Shown here: piece by piece, positions 1 to 6,410 of the stretch
Position numbering within the stretch: the stretch's first letter is position 1
Layout of the letters: each line of letters begins with the position of its first letter
From: an uncultured Planctomycetaceae bacterium
GTDB lineage: Bacteria; Planctomycetota; Planctomycetia; Pirellulales; UBA1268
Direction: 5' to 3'
DNA length: 7,187 nucleotides
Assembly (NCBI GenBank): GCA_937926325.1
Contig: CALAZQ010000035.1
Coordinates: forward strand, 1-7,187
Position numbers and translations under genes: made by a program
Notes under the pieces: generated by a model
Told to the model about the DNA's origin: nothing
Seen by the model: only the letters and a program-made list of their open reading frames with translations
Database searches by the model: none

Positions 1-1271
1 GCGCAAGCTGGAGCAGGCAGGCGGCGGGTGGAAGTGAAGCCGAAGAGCTGTTCGAACGGACCATCCGGCCTTATCTGGTGGAACGCTGCTACAGCTGCCA
101 TGCCACCCACGGCACCAGGGAAAACGGTCTGGCGGTCGACTGGGCAGGCGGTCTGGCGGAGGGGGGCTATTACGGGCCGGCAGTCGTGCCCGGTAAACCC
201 GAACAGAGTGCGATCATGCTGGCGCTTCGCCACGAAGAAGACCTGCCGATGCCCAAGGGGGGGCCAAAGCCATCCGCGGCAATCGTAGCCGCGTTTGACC
301 GCTGGATTCGGCTTGGTGCTCCCGATCCCCGCCAGCAGCCGCCGACCCGCGAGCAGCTGGCTGCGGCTACCTCTTGGGAGACGACCTTTCAGCGGCGGCT
401 GGCCTGGTGGAGCCTGCAGCCGTTGGCCGACACGGCGGTGCCGGCGGCTTCCGCTGGCGCCGGCTGGCTGGCCAGCAGTGATCACCCGGTCGACCGGTTT
501 CTGTTCAGCCGCATGGCCGAAGCGGGGGTAGCACCGGCGGGTGAGGCCGACCCCGACACCCTGCTGCGACGGGCGACGCTCGTACTGACCGGCCTGCCAC
601 CGAGCCTTGAGCAGCGGCAAACCTTTTTAAAGGACAAGCGGCCCGATCGCTGGGCCCGCCTGATCGACCGACTGATCGACTCGCCCGCCTTTGCCGAACG
701 CTGGGCGAGGCACTGGCTCGACTGTGTTCGCTACTGCGAGACCCACGGCAGCGAAGGCAACCCAGCAATTCCCCATGCCTGGCAGTTCCGTGACTGGTGC
801 ATCCGGGCCATCGACTCGGACCTGCCGATTGACCAGTTCTTCCGTGAGCAGATTGCCGGTGATCTGCTGCCCGACCCCCGCATCGATCCCGAACGGCAGG
901 TCAACGAAAGCGCCCTCGGCATCGGCCAGTTGCGAATGGTGCCGCACGGTTTCAACCCGACCGACCCGCTCGATGAACTGGTGACGTTCACCGACAACCA
1001 GATCGACGTGCTTTCGAAGGCCTTTCTCGGGATGACCGTCTCCTGCGCCCGCTGTCACAACCATAAGTTTGATGCCATTTCACAGGCCGACTTTTACGCC
1101 CTCTTCGGGGTGCTTGAGAGCTGCCGGCCGGCAATCATTCGGGCCGATGCCCCTGGCCGTGAGGCCAGCCGGCGGGGCATTGACCCGTCCGCCGCAGCAG
1201 CCTCGCTCCCGCTCTGGCAGGATCTTGCCCATGCCGTGCTCAATCTCGAGGAGTTCATTCATGTCAACTGA
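1..1271 (+). CDS. PSCyt1 (Planctomycete cytochrome c) + DUF1549 protein, 5' partial, internally shortened (DUF1553 almost absent)
   Basis: The frame is open from base 3 with no start before the heme motif, so the N-terminus (and probably a signal peptide) lies left of the window. A CxxCH heme-binding motif (CYSCH, bases 87-101) sits in a PSCyt1 context: [19 protein letters not shown], then PGKPEQS and MPKGG. DUF1549 follows from about base 481, with [26 protein letters not shown] and the helix [12 protein letters not shown]. It ends in a second CxxCH-like motif, [10 protein letters not shown] (from 1044). Family members then normally carry a long linker and a DUF1553 domain of a few hundred residues. 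Here only about 15-25 residues intervene before the typical C-terminal ending [18 protein letters not shown]. The visible 423 residues are therefore far short of the usual 700-1100. This looks like an in-frame internal deletion, or an assembly collapse. The family is predicted to be exported and of unknown biochemical role; it is usually paired with DUF1501, as here. Confidence 0.88.
   Translation, partial: ASWSRQAAGGSEAEELFERTIRPYLVERCYSCHATHGTRENGLAVDWAGGLAEGGYYGPAVVPGKPEQSAIMLALRHEEDLPMPKGGPKPSAAIVAAFDRWIRLGAPDPRQQPPTREQLAAATSWETTFQRRLAWWSLQPLADTAVPAASAGAGWLASSDHPVDRFLFSRMAEAGVAPAGEADPDTLLRRATLVLTGLPPSLEQRQTFLKDKRPDRWARLIDRLIDSPAFAERWARHWLDCVRYCETHGSEGNPAIPHAWQFRDWCIRAIDSDLPIDQFFREQIAGDLLPDPRIDPERQVNESALGIGQLRMVPHGFNPTDPLDELVTFTDNQIDVLSKAFLGMTVSCARCHNHKFDAISQADFYALFGVLESCRPAIIRADAPGREASRRGIDPSAAAASLPLWQDLAHAVLNLEEFIHVN
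1248..1253 (+). promoter_or_regulatory. Shine-Dalgarno site that sets the DUF1501 start
   Basis: GAGGAG lies 7 nt before ATG 1261, inside the last codons of the upstream gene. It supports this start over the longer open frame, which would begin at 1069 and run through the upstream coding region. The same bases encode part of the conserved tail of the upstream protein. Confidence 0.7.
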
Positions 1272-2673
1272 ATCGCAGCCAGGGCCATCGGGTTTCTCCC
1301 GCCGCGACCTGCTTGGCCGCTGCTCCACCGGGTTTGGGGGTGTGGCCCTCGCCTCGCTGCTTGCTGGCCGGGTGCAGGCCGCAGCCGCTCCCCGTGCCCA
1401 GCGGGTGATCTTTCTCTTCATGAGCGGTGGTGTCTCCCATGTCGACTCGTTCGATCCCAAACCGGAACTGGCCCGGCGGGCCGGCCAGCCGATGCCGGTG
1501 CCGATTGAGCGGACGCAGTTCAATCAGAACGGCACGATCATGCCGACGCTCTGGCCCTTCAAGCCGCGGGGCCAGTGCGGAACTGAGGTGAGTGAGCTGT
1601 TTCCGAAGATTGCCACCCAGGTCGACAAGCTGGCAGTGATTCGCTCGATGACGGCCAAGTTCAGCGAGCATGCCCAGGGCAATCTCTTCATGCACACCGG
1701 GTTTCCCTTTCTGGGGCATCCCAGTGCCGGCGCCTGGATCAGCTATGGCCTGGGCCGAGCCTGCGAGGAACTGCCCGGCTACGTCGTGCTGCAAAGTGGC
1801 GATGCCGGCCCGCCCCATGGTGGGCTGCCCTGTTTTGGCAACGGTTACCTGCCCAGCGATCATCAGGGCTCGGTGCTGAAGATCGATGCCACCCCGGCCC
1901 TGCGGGACATCAACCCCGCTGATCCACTGGCCGTACAGCGGGCCAAGCTCGACTTTCTGGCTTCGTTCAATCGTCGCTTTGGAGCCCGGTCGGCTGCCGA
2001 GGACGCGATTGAGGCGGCGATCCGCACCCACGAGACCGCCTTCCGGATGCAGGCGGCGGTTCCTGAACTGACTGATCTTTCGGGTGAGACGGCGGCGACG
2101 AAGGCTGCCTATGGCCTCGACGCCGCCGACAAGCAGCAGGCGGCCTACGCCCGGCAGTGCCTGCTGGCCCGCAGGCTGGCGGAGCGGGGCGTGCGATTCA
2201 TCGAGCTCTCCTGCCTTGCCTACAACATCGGTGGGGGCAACCGGGCCAACCCCTGGGATCAGCACGGGGACATCAAGCGGGGGCACGCCAAGATGGCCGC
2301 CCAGGTCGACCAGCCGATTGCGGCGTTGCTGGCCGACCTTGAGGCCCGCGGCCTGCTCGACGACACGCTGGTGGTCTGGGCCGGTGAGTTTGGCCGCACG
2401 CCCTTTGCCCAGGGGACGGCTGGCCGTGACCACAACCCTTATGGCTTCAGTGTCTGGATGGCGGGCGGTGGCGTCCGGGGAGGCACGGTCTTCGGGGCGA
2501 CTGACGAACTCGGGTACCGGGCTGTGGAGCAGCCGGTGACCCTCTACGACCTCTGGGCCACCGTGCTGCACTGTCTTGGGATCGATCACGAGGCCCTCAC
2601 CTTCCGGCATGGCGGCCGCGACATGCGGCTGACCGATGTCCACGGCCATGTGATGCACGATATTCTCGCCTAA
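1261..2673 (+). CDS. DUF1501 family protein with Tat signal (alkaline-phosphatase-like fold)
   Basis: This 470-residue protein is of typical length for DUF1501. The start at ATG 1261 is chosen because it has a GAGGAG site and is followed by a twin-arginine signal: SRRDLL at residues 13-18, a hydrophobic stretch at about 22-35, and VQAAAAP at 38-44 as a likely cleavage region. Family motifs seen in order are [20 protein letters not shown] (51-70), WDQHGD (332-337), [11 protein letters not shown] (371-381) and GRDHNP (388-393). The C-terminal part reads [24 protein letters not shown] and [16 protein letters not shown]1501 is related to the sulfatase/alkaline phosphatase superfamily, and the Asp and His residues in these motifs are candidate metal ligands. 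The real substrate is unknown. The start overlaps the stop of the upstream gene by 11 nt, so the two are probably translated together. Planctomycete genomes carry many such pairs. Export of the folded protein by Tat is inferred from the signal. Confidence 0.93.
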   Translation: MSTESQPGPSGFSRRDLLGRCSTGFGGVALASLLAGRVQAAAAPRAQRVIFLFMSGGVSHVDSFDPKPELARRAGQPMPVPIERTQFNQNGTIMPTLWPFKPRGQCGTEVSELFPKIATQVDKLAVIRSMTAKFSEHAQGNLFMHTGFPFLGHPSAGAWISYGLGRACEELPGYVVLQSGDAGPPHGGLPCFGNGYLPSDHQGSVLKIDATPALRDINPADPLAVQRAKLDFLASFNRRFGARSAAEDAIEAAIRTHETAFRMQAAVPELTDLSGETAATKAAYGLDAADKQQAAYARQCLLARRLAERGVRFIELSCLAYNIGGGNRANPWDQHGDIKRGHAKMAAQVDQPIAALLADLEARGLLDDTLVVWAGEFGRTPFAQGTAGRDHNPYGFSVWMAGGGVRGGTVFGATDELGYRAVEQPVTLYDLWATVLHCLGIDHEALTFRHGGRDMRLTDVHGHVMHDILA

Positions 2674-2677
2674 GTGA

Positions 2678-2711
2678 ACGCAGTCCGGATGAGGCTTCCG
2701 GCCAACTGCGT
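2678..2711 (+). terminator. Intergenic hairpin after the DUF1501 gene (terminator-like or processing site)
   Basis: The arms ACGCAGT (2678-2684) and ACTGCGT (2705-2711) are perfectly complementary. A second helix stacks inside them: CCGGA (2685-2689) pairs with TCCGG (2697-2701) around a 7-nt loop, with a 3-nt bulge (2702-2704). It starts 5 nt after the TAA stop codon. There is no T tract downstream, so a classic intrinsic terminator is not supported. It may attenuate transcription into the next gene or protect the 3' end of the upstream message. Confidence 0.5.
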
Positions 2712-2745
2712 CCACCCTGCTTCTGGTTCGAAAGGACTTTGATTG

Positions 2746-3609
2746 ATGCCCGGTTTTCGCGCTGAACTCACCGGCTGCTTCTCCACGCCCTGTGACGACA
2801 ACCCGACCGTGGTCATGCTCGAGGCCGGCTACCGGCACCTCGGCCTCGACTGGCGGTACATCAACGCCGAGGTCGCGCCTGCGGGGCTGGCTGCCGCAGT
2901 GGCCGGCGGGCGGGCGATGGGCTGGCGGGGCTTTAACCTGTCGATGCCGCACAAGGTGGCCGTGATCGAGCAACTCGACGGCCTAGGCGAGAGTGCCCGG
3001 CTGATCAATGCGGTCAACTGCGTGGTGAACCGGGATGGCCGACTGACCGGTGAGAACACCGATGGCAAGGGGTTTCTGTCGTCCCTCACGCCGCTGCGGG
3101 ATCCGCAGGGGGCCCGTGTCATGCTGCTGGGGGCAGGCGGGGCGGCCCGGGCGATCGCGGTGGAGTTGGTGCTGGCCGGCGTGGCCGAATTGACCATCGT
3201 CAATCGCAGCCCCGCTCGGGCAGAAGAAGTCGCCGGCCTTGTCCGGGCAGCCCGTGACCTGCCAGTGCACACGCAGGCCTGGGAGCGGTCCGTGGCCGTG
3301 CCGCCCACGATCGACGTGCTGGTCAACTGCACGAGCATCGGCCTCGGTGATGCTGAGGCAATGGTGCCAATCGAGACCGGTTCGCTGCGGTCGGATCTGG
3401 TGGTGGCCGATGTCATCCCCAACCCGCCGCAGACCAGACTGCTCAAGGCGGCGGCCGCCGCCGGCTGCCCGACCATTGATGGCCTCGGCATGCTGGTTGG
3501 ACAGGGGGTGCTTGGGGTCGGCTTCTGGACCGGGGACGATCTGACACCAGCCAACTCGCCCGACCTCGTCGCGGTGATGCGGGCCGCACTCGAAGAGGTT
3601 CTTGGATGA
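2746..3609 (+). CDS. Shikimate/quinate dehydrogenase-like NAD(P)-dependent oxidoreductase (divergent AroE family)
   Basis: The 287-residue length matches AroE. ATG 2746 is preferred: AAGGA at 2732-2736 is 9 nt upstream; a TTG at 2743 would add one codon. Conserved features are GFNLSMPHK at 62-70, with K70 matching the catalytic lysine of the GFNVTIPHK motif; NAVNCVV at 88-94; and NTDGKGF at 104-110, with D106 matching the catalytic aspartate. The Rossmann loop GAGGAARA is at 129-136, NRS at 153-155 (an NRT-like NADP signature), NCTSIGLG at 194-201, and GLGMLVGQG near 246-254. The N-terminal substrate motif is unusual. Canonical AroE has HSxSP with two serines that bind shikimate; here the region reads GCFSTPCDDNPT (10-21) and lacks that pair. 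The enzyme is probably cytoplasmic and reduces a 3-dehydroshikimate-like compound, but quinate or another substrate is possible. It lies 72 nt after DUF1501, separated by a hairpin, so co-transcription is uncertain. I leave the symbol blank because of the altered substrate motif. Confidence 0.88.
   Translation: MPGFRAELTGCFSTPCDDNPTVVMLEAGYRHLGLDWRYINAEVAPAGLAAAVAGGRAMGWRGFNLSMPHKVAVIEQLDGLGESARLINAVNCVVNRDGRLTGENTDGKGFLSSLTPLRDPQGARVMLLGAGGAARAIAVELVLAGVAELTIVNRSPARAEEVAGLVRAARDLPVHTQAWERSVAVPPTIDVLVNCTSIGLGDAEAMVPIETGSLRSDLVVADVIPNPPQTRLLKAAAAAGCPTIDGLGMLVGQGVLGVGFWTGDDLTPANSPDLVAVMRAALEEVLG
3592..3598 (+). promoter_or_regulatory. Possible Shine-Dalgarno site for the small ORF at 3606
   Basis: GAAGAGG ends 7 nt before ATG 3606 and lies within the last codons of the shikimate-dehydrogenase-like gene. 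Spacing and sequence are good for initiation, but purine-rich codons for Glu-Glu also explain the string. Confidence 0.35.
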
Positions 3610-3734
3610 GCCACCCAGCGGTAAGCATGGCACTGCTCAGCCTGCTGGTTGCGACACCGGGTCATGGCTGTGCTGCCAGTGGTTCTCCACGAGTGAGCCG
3701 GGAAGCGGCTGGGGCTCACTTCTCGGCGGTGTAG
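3606..3734 (+). CDS. Possible small coupled ORF (42 aa) with a hydrophobic N-terminus, or remnant of a truncated exported protein
   Basis: The ATG overlaps the stop of the upstream gene as ATGA (3606-3609), and GAAGAGG sits 7 nt upstream; both suit translational coupling. The product begins MSHPAVSMALLSLLVATPG, with a hydrophobic run at residues 5-17, and ends after a polar tail containing SPRVSREAAGAHF. The hydrophobic run could be a weak signal peptide or membrane anchor. There is no N-terminal Lys or Arg, which a good signal peptide would have, and Cys22 is not in a convincing lipobox (GHGC). The last 19 bases overlap the 3' end of the convergent oxidoreductase gene, and the coding frame runs through the 3692-3720 hairpin. 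I recognise no family. It may be a real small gene, the stub of a longer gene cut off by rearrangement, or chance in GC-rich DNA. Confidence 0.33.
   Translation: MSHPAVSMALLSLLVATPGHGCAASGSPRVSREAAGAHFSAV
3692..3720. terminator. Hairpin between convergent genes (possible bidirectional terminator)
   Basis: AGTGAGCC (3692-3699) and GGCTCACT (3713-3720) are perfect inverted repeats of 8 bp around a 13-nt loop. A competing small stem, GCCG/CGGC, uses 3697-3700 and 3706-3709. The right arm contains the TGA stop (3716-3718, minus strand) of the oxidoreductase gene. Neither side has a T tract, so termination strength is doubtful; the position between two convergent genes is the main support. Confidence 0.45.
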
Positions 3735-5377
3735 GCGAGCACCTGACCGTCGGCCTCGAGCCGTCTGGCAAGAGTTGCGTAGTCAATCTCCTGGATGGCG
3801 ACTCCGGCTTCAAGGGCCTGGGCGGCTGCGGTGGTGGCACTCTGGCCCAGGATCATGAAGACCGGCTCCATCCGGATCGAGCCGTAGGCGATGTGGGAAC
3901 TGGAAACTGCGCAGACCACCAAGAGATTTTGGCATTCGTCCCGCTGGGGCAGGATCGCCCCCAGGTCGATCGGGTAGGGGCCACCCGGATTGACCTGGAT
4001 GTCGCCCTCGTTGCGGACAAAACCGTTCTCGTCGACATACCGCTGCACATTGTGGGAGTCCATGTTGTACGAGCCCATGCCGATGGACCGCTTGGTGGGG
4101 ATCGTCTGCCGCAGATGGTTTTCCGTGACCACCAGTTCGCCGACCATCCGGCGGGCTTCCCGTACGTAGATCTGATGGGGCCAGTGCCCATTGTCAGGAA
4201 ACTCATCCTTGGCCAGTCCCCACTCCCCGTACCACTGCCGCACATCTGCCGGCACCCGTGGATCATTGGCCAGGAAGTAGCAATAGCCCTGCTGGTACGT
4301 GCGGTGCTGGGCAATGATCTCCCGCCGGCGGTCATAGCTGGCGTCGGGATAGTCGTAGTTCATGCCGATGTTGTCGGTTGAAAATGACCCGTGGTTGTTG
4401 GTGTCGGTCTTGAGATTCGGCAGCATGTCGAACTTGCCTTTGATGTGCCGCGAGCCGGCCAGCAGATCCCGCAGCAGCAGTTCGTACTGGTCCGGGTCGT
4501 AGCCCGGCGGTTTGGGGAAGGGCACCCGGTTTTCCGGCACCCGGGTGAGGCACATGCGAAAGTTATAGGCCTGCACCCGGTGATCACCGGCGCCCTGAAC
4601 GCCGGGGCCGTCGCCGTGCACGCGGGGCAGCAGGCCGCTGGTCGGGTCGCCCGGTACGCGGTAGGCACTGATGTCGTTGGTGAACTGGTGCTTGTCGGCG
4701 TTTGCAACCTGCACGCCGTTGAGGGTTTCGTTGTAGGTGCTGTTGGCTTCGCGACCGACGGTGTAGCTGACACCGGCTGCCGCCATCAGATCGCCCTCAT
4801 AGGTGGCGTCGATGAACATGCGACCGCTGTAGGTTTTGCCTGAGAGCATCCGGATCGTGTGGATGCGACCCTCTGATACTGTGACGCCGTCGCCCGAGCG
4901 GTCGAGCCACTCGTCGCGGTGAACCGTGATGGCATGGTCCCGTACCAGGTCTTCAAAGACCTGCTCGGCGATGTGTGGCTCAAAGACCCACATGGCCCGT
5001 CCTTCACCGTCCATTGCGGGGGTGCCCTGGCCCCGGTTGCCATAGGCGGCCCGGTCCTGCCATTTCCAGGTTTCGGGCTGGTCGTAGGAGTCGTAAACCC
5101 GCTTGTAGAACTCGAGTGCGATCCCACCGATGACAGCCTTGTTGCCACTGTCGGTCCAGCCGAGGCCGCTCGAGGAGAGACCGCCCAAGTGGGTGTCAGG
5201 GCCGACCACGACAACACTCAGTTCCATGCGTTTGGCCTGCACGGCGGCGGCAATGCCGGCACTGGTCGGCCCGTAGATCACCAGGTCGTAGGGTTCGGCT
5301 TGGTCGGCCTGAGCTGGTATGCCGAGGAGTTGGCTGAGCAGAAGGGCGAGAAGAACAAGTTTCGCAGGGCGATTCAT
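3716..5377 (-). CDS. Secreted FAD-dependent oxidoreductase (FAD_oxidored family, PF12831-like)
   Basis: This 553-residue protein starts at ATG 5377. A GGAG 7 nt upstream and the immediate signal peptide decide the start; the open frame could extend to 5437. The signal peptide has K6, a Leu-rich core at 7-19 and AQA at 22-24, with cleavage expected after A24, so the enzyme probably acts in the periplasm or outside. The FAD-binding Rossmann fold is seen as DLVIYGPTSAGIAAA (31-45), followed by HLGGLSSSGLGWTD (63-76). The C-terminal FAD segment spans about 482-521 and includes SSSHIAYGSIRMEPVF and GQSATTAAA. The acidic residue usually found at the end of the second Rossmann strand is not evident: the strand reads VVVVGPD. 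The family includes planctomycete enzymes often annotated as FAD-dependent oxidoreductases or xanthan-lyase-like. The substrate is unknown; sugars or polysaccharide fragments are only a guess. It lies 93 nt downstream of pxpA on the same strand. Confidence 0.92.
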   Translation of the reverse strand: MNRPAKLVLLALLLSQLLGIPAQADQAEPYDLVIYGPTSAGIAAAVQAKRMELSVVVVGPDTHLGGLSSSGLGWTDSGNKAVIGGIALEFYKRVYDSYDQPETWKWQDRAAYGNRGQGTPAMDGEGRAMWVFEPHIAEQVFEDLVRDHAITVHRDEWLDRSGDGVTVSEGRIHTIRMLSGKTYSGRMFIDATYEGDLMAAAGVSYTVGREANSTYNETLNGVQVANADKHQFTNDISAYRVPGDPTSGLLPRVHGDGPGVQGAGDHRVQAYNFRMCLTRVPENRVPFPKPPGYDPDQYELLLRDLLAGSRHIKGKFDMLPNLKTDTNNHGSFSTDNIGMNYDYPDASYDRRREIIAQHRTYQQGYCYFLANDPRVPADVRQWYGEWGLAKDEFPDNGHWPHQIYVREARRMVGELVVTENHLRQTIPTKRSIGMGSYNMDSHNVQRYVDENGFVRNEGDIQVNPGGPYPIDLGAILPQRDECQNLLVVCAVSSSHIAYGSIRMEPVFMILGQSATTAAAQALEAGVAIQEIDYATLARRLEADGQVLAYTAEK

Positions 5378-5384
5378 GGGAGGG

Positions 5385-5388
5385 CTCC
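5385..5388 (-). promoter_or_regulatory. Shine-Dalgarno site for the FAD oxidoreductase
   Basis: On the minus strand GGAG is separated from ATG 5377 by 7 nt. Together with the signal peptide that starts at once, it supports the inner start rather than a 20-codon extension upstream. Confidence 0.55.
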
Positions 5389-5394
5389 GGGAAG

Positions 5395-5445
5395 GGAAAG
5401 AGTTCCTTAGTTTCCTGCAGCCCAACGACGTCAGCAAGTTGCAGG
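5395..5445 (-). promoter_or_regulatory. Spacer between pxpA and the FAD oxidoreductase with two overlapping weak hairpins
   Basis: The 93-nt spacer holds CCTGCA (5414-5419) complementary to TGCAGG (5440-5445). It also holds GGAAA (5395-5399) complementary to TTTCC (5411-5415). The two stems share 5414-5415, so they cannot both form fully. They are short, and no clear promoter or terminator T tract is seen. The spacer could hold the oxidoreductase promoter or a weak attenuator; this is a low-confidence structural note. Confidence 0.22.
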
Positions 5446-5470
5446 GTAGATTGGGACGTTCGTGTCGTTA

Positions 5471-6217
5471 TCAGCGGAAAGCGGGGCCGACGGTGATCCC
5501 GTTGGCAGCGAACGCGGCATGGATGGCCCGCAGGCAGCCTGCCGGGTCAGCTTCATCGCCGTGAATGCAGAGGGTGTCAGCAGCGATCGAAACGGCTGAA
5601 CCGGTGGCGGCAGTAACACGGCCTGTCGAGACGATTGCAACCGCCTGTGCGGCGGCTGTTTCGGGGCAGTCGATCACCGCGTTGGCGTCGCTACGGGGGA
5701 CGAGCCCGCCTCTGGCGTCATAGCGACGATCGGCGAAGGCCTCTGCGGCGACCCGCAGACCCTCCTCCCGGGCGATCACCGCCAGCCGGCTGCCAGCGGC
5801 GGCAAACAACGCCAGCTGCGGCCAGTCGGTGGCCAGCCGCCGGCTGACGGCAGCAGCCAGAGCCTCGTCATTGCCCACCTGATGATAGAGCGCTCCATGC
5901 AGCTTGACGTGGTGCAGGTCAGCGCCGGTGATGGCAGCGAAGCGGCTCAGCTGGCTGGCGATGAGATCGGCAGCCGCCTCGGGACTGATCGGGAGTGGTC
6001 GCCGGCCGAAGTGGGCGGGGTCGTCGTGGCCCGGGTGGCAGCCGATGGCGACGCCATGGTCGCGGGCAAGCGTGACCGCTGCCAGCATGGACTGCCGGTT
6101 GCCGGCATGGCCACCGCTGGCGATGTTGGCCGAGCTGATCAGCGGCATCACTGCCGCGTCATGGCCCGCCCCTTCACCGAGGTCGCAGTTGAGGTCGATT
6201 GTCCTGGGGCTCGTCAT
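5471..6217 (-). CDS. pxpA: 5-oxoprolinase subunit A, LamB/YcsF family (PxpA)
   Basis: The 248-residue length is typical for the family. The start at ATG 6217 has GAGAGG 9 nt upstream on the minus strand. Family motifs are all present: DLNCDLGEG at 8-16; NIASGGHAG at 31-39 (usually NIACGxHAG); GCHPGHDDPAHFGRR at 59-73; HVKLHGALYHQV at 103-114; EAFADRRYDARGGLVPR at 159-175; and TLCIHGDEADP near 215-225. PxpA works with PxpB and PxpC in the cytoplasm to open 5-oxoproline to glutamate using ATP. 5-Oxoproline forms spontaneously from glutamine and glutamate, so this is a damage-disposal and salvage role. pxpC lies upstream on the same strand, as expected. The 193-bp gap between them is unusually large for this operon and holds a palindromic element. 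The two Cys-to-Ser/His-type changes in motifs (IAS for IAC, CHPGH for AHPGY) look like family variation rather than inactivation. Confidence 0.93.
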   Translation of the reverse strand: MTSPRTIDLNCDLGEGAGHDAAVMPLISSANIASGGHAGNRQSMLAAVTLARDHGVAIGCHPGHDDPAHFGRRPLPISPEAAADLIASQLSRFAAITGADLHHVKLHGALYHQVGNDEALAAAVSRRLATDWPQLALFAAAGSRLAVIAREEGLRVAAEAFADRRYDARGGLVPRSDANAVIDCPETAAAQAVAIVSTGRVTAATGSAVSIAADTLCIHGDEADPAGCLRAIHAAFAANGITVGPAFR

Positions 6218-6248
6218 GTGGAGCTACCTCTCGTCGCCGGGGCCTGGG

Positions 6249-6271
6249 ACAATTTCATTGATTGGTTTGCG
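6249..6271. other. AT-richer patch just upstream of pxpA
   Basis: In a very GC-rich window, bases 6249-6271 (ACAATTTCATTGATTGGTTT region) are clearly AT-richer. They contain a short CAAT/ATTG inverted pair. The patch lies between the palindromic element and the pxpA ribosome-binding site, where a promoter or an unstructured leader could sit. No convincing -35/-10 pair is seen, so its role is open. Confidence 0.25.
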
Positions 6272-6277
6272 AGCGCC

Positions 6278-6410
6278 GGGGCGAGCCCATGCCATCTCGC
6301 CGGACGTTCGCTTCGGGCATCCTGCCCTTCACTCACTCGACGGAACCTTCGCTTCGCCATCCCGGCTACGCTCAGGTTCCAACGCCGCTCGATTGGCATG
6401 GGCCCGCCCC
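6278..6410 (-). repeat. Palindromic element with 17-bp terminal inverted repeats between pxpC and pxpA
   Basis: The plus-strand ends are GGGGCGAGCCCATGCCA (6278-6294) and TGGCATGGGCCCGCCCC (6394-6410), complementary at 16 of 17 positions. The one mismatch (6284 with 6404) would be A-C in plus-strand RNA but a G-U pair in minus-strand RNA, the sense of pxpC-pxpA. The interior holds two more stems: GGAACCT (6342-6348) with AGGTTCC (6374-6380), and GGGCA (6315-6319) with TGCCC (6323-6327) around a 3-nt loop. A 9-nt direct repeat, TTCGCTTCG, occurs at 6307-6315 and 6348-6356. The outer end touches the pxpC stop codon (6411-6413). No transposase or clear target duplication is visible. Options are a structured intercistronic RNA, a REP/MITE-like dispersed repeat, or a terminator/processing signal. 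Confidence 0.7.

Noticed and set aside
28..288. An 86-codon plus-strand frame at the left edge
   Set aside because: It overlaps the PSCyt1 coding region in another frame and lacks any motif.
1264..2973. A 569-codon open frame on the minus strand across the DUF1501 gene and into the next gene
   Set aside because: It lies antisense to two genes with clear family motifs and has no recognisable domain; long antisense frames are common in GC-rich coding DNA.
2829..3719. A 296-codon minus-strand frame opposite the AroE-like gene
   Set aside because: Low-complexity Ser/Arg/Pro/Ala composition, no domain, fully explained as a shadow of the plus-strand gene.
3602..4381. A 259-codon plus-strand frame starting at the end of the AroE-like gene
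   Set aside because: Most of it lies antisense to the FAD oxidoreductase, and it has no family motif. The frame with the ATGA overlap (3606) is the better candidate in this gap.
4391..5410. Plus-strand frames of 150 and 163 codons across the oxidoreductase
   Set aside because: Antisense to a gene with a signal peptide and two FAD motifs; no domain or ribosome-binding site of their own.
6278..6410. The palindromic element as a complete insertion sequence
   Set aside because: It is too short to encode a transposase, and no target-site duplication is seen at its ends.
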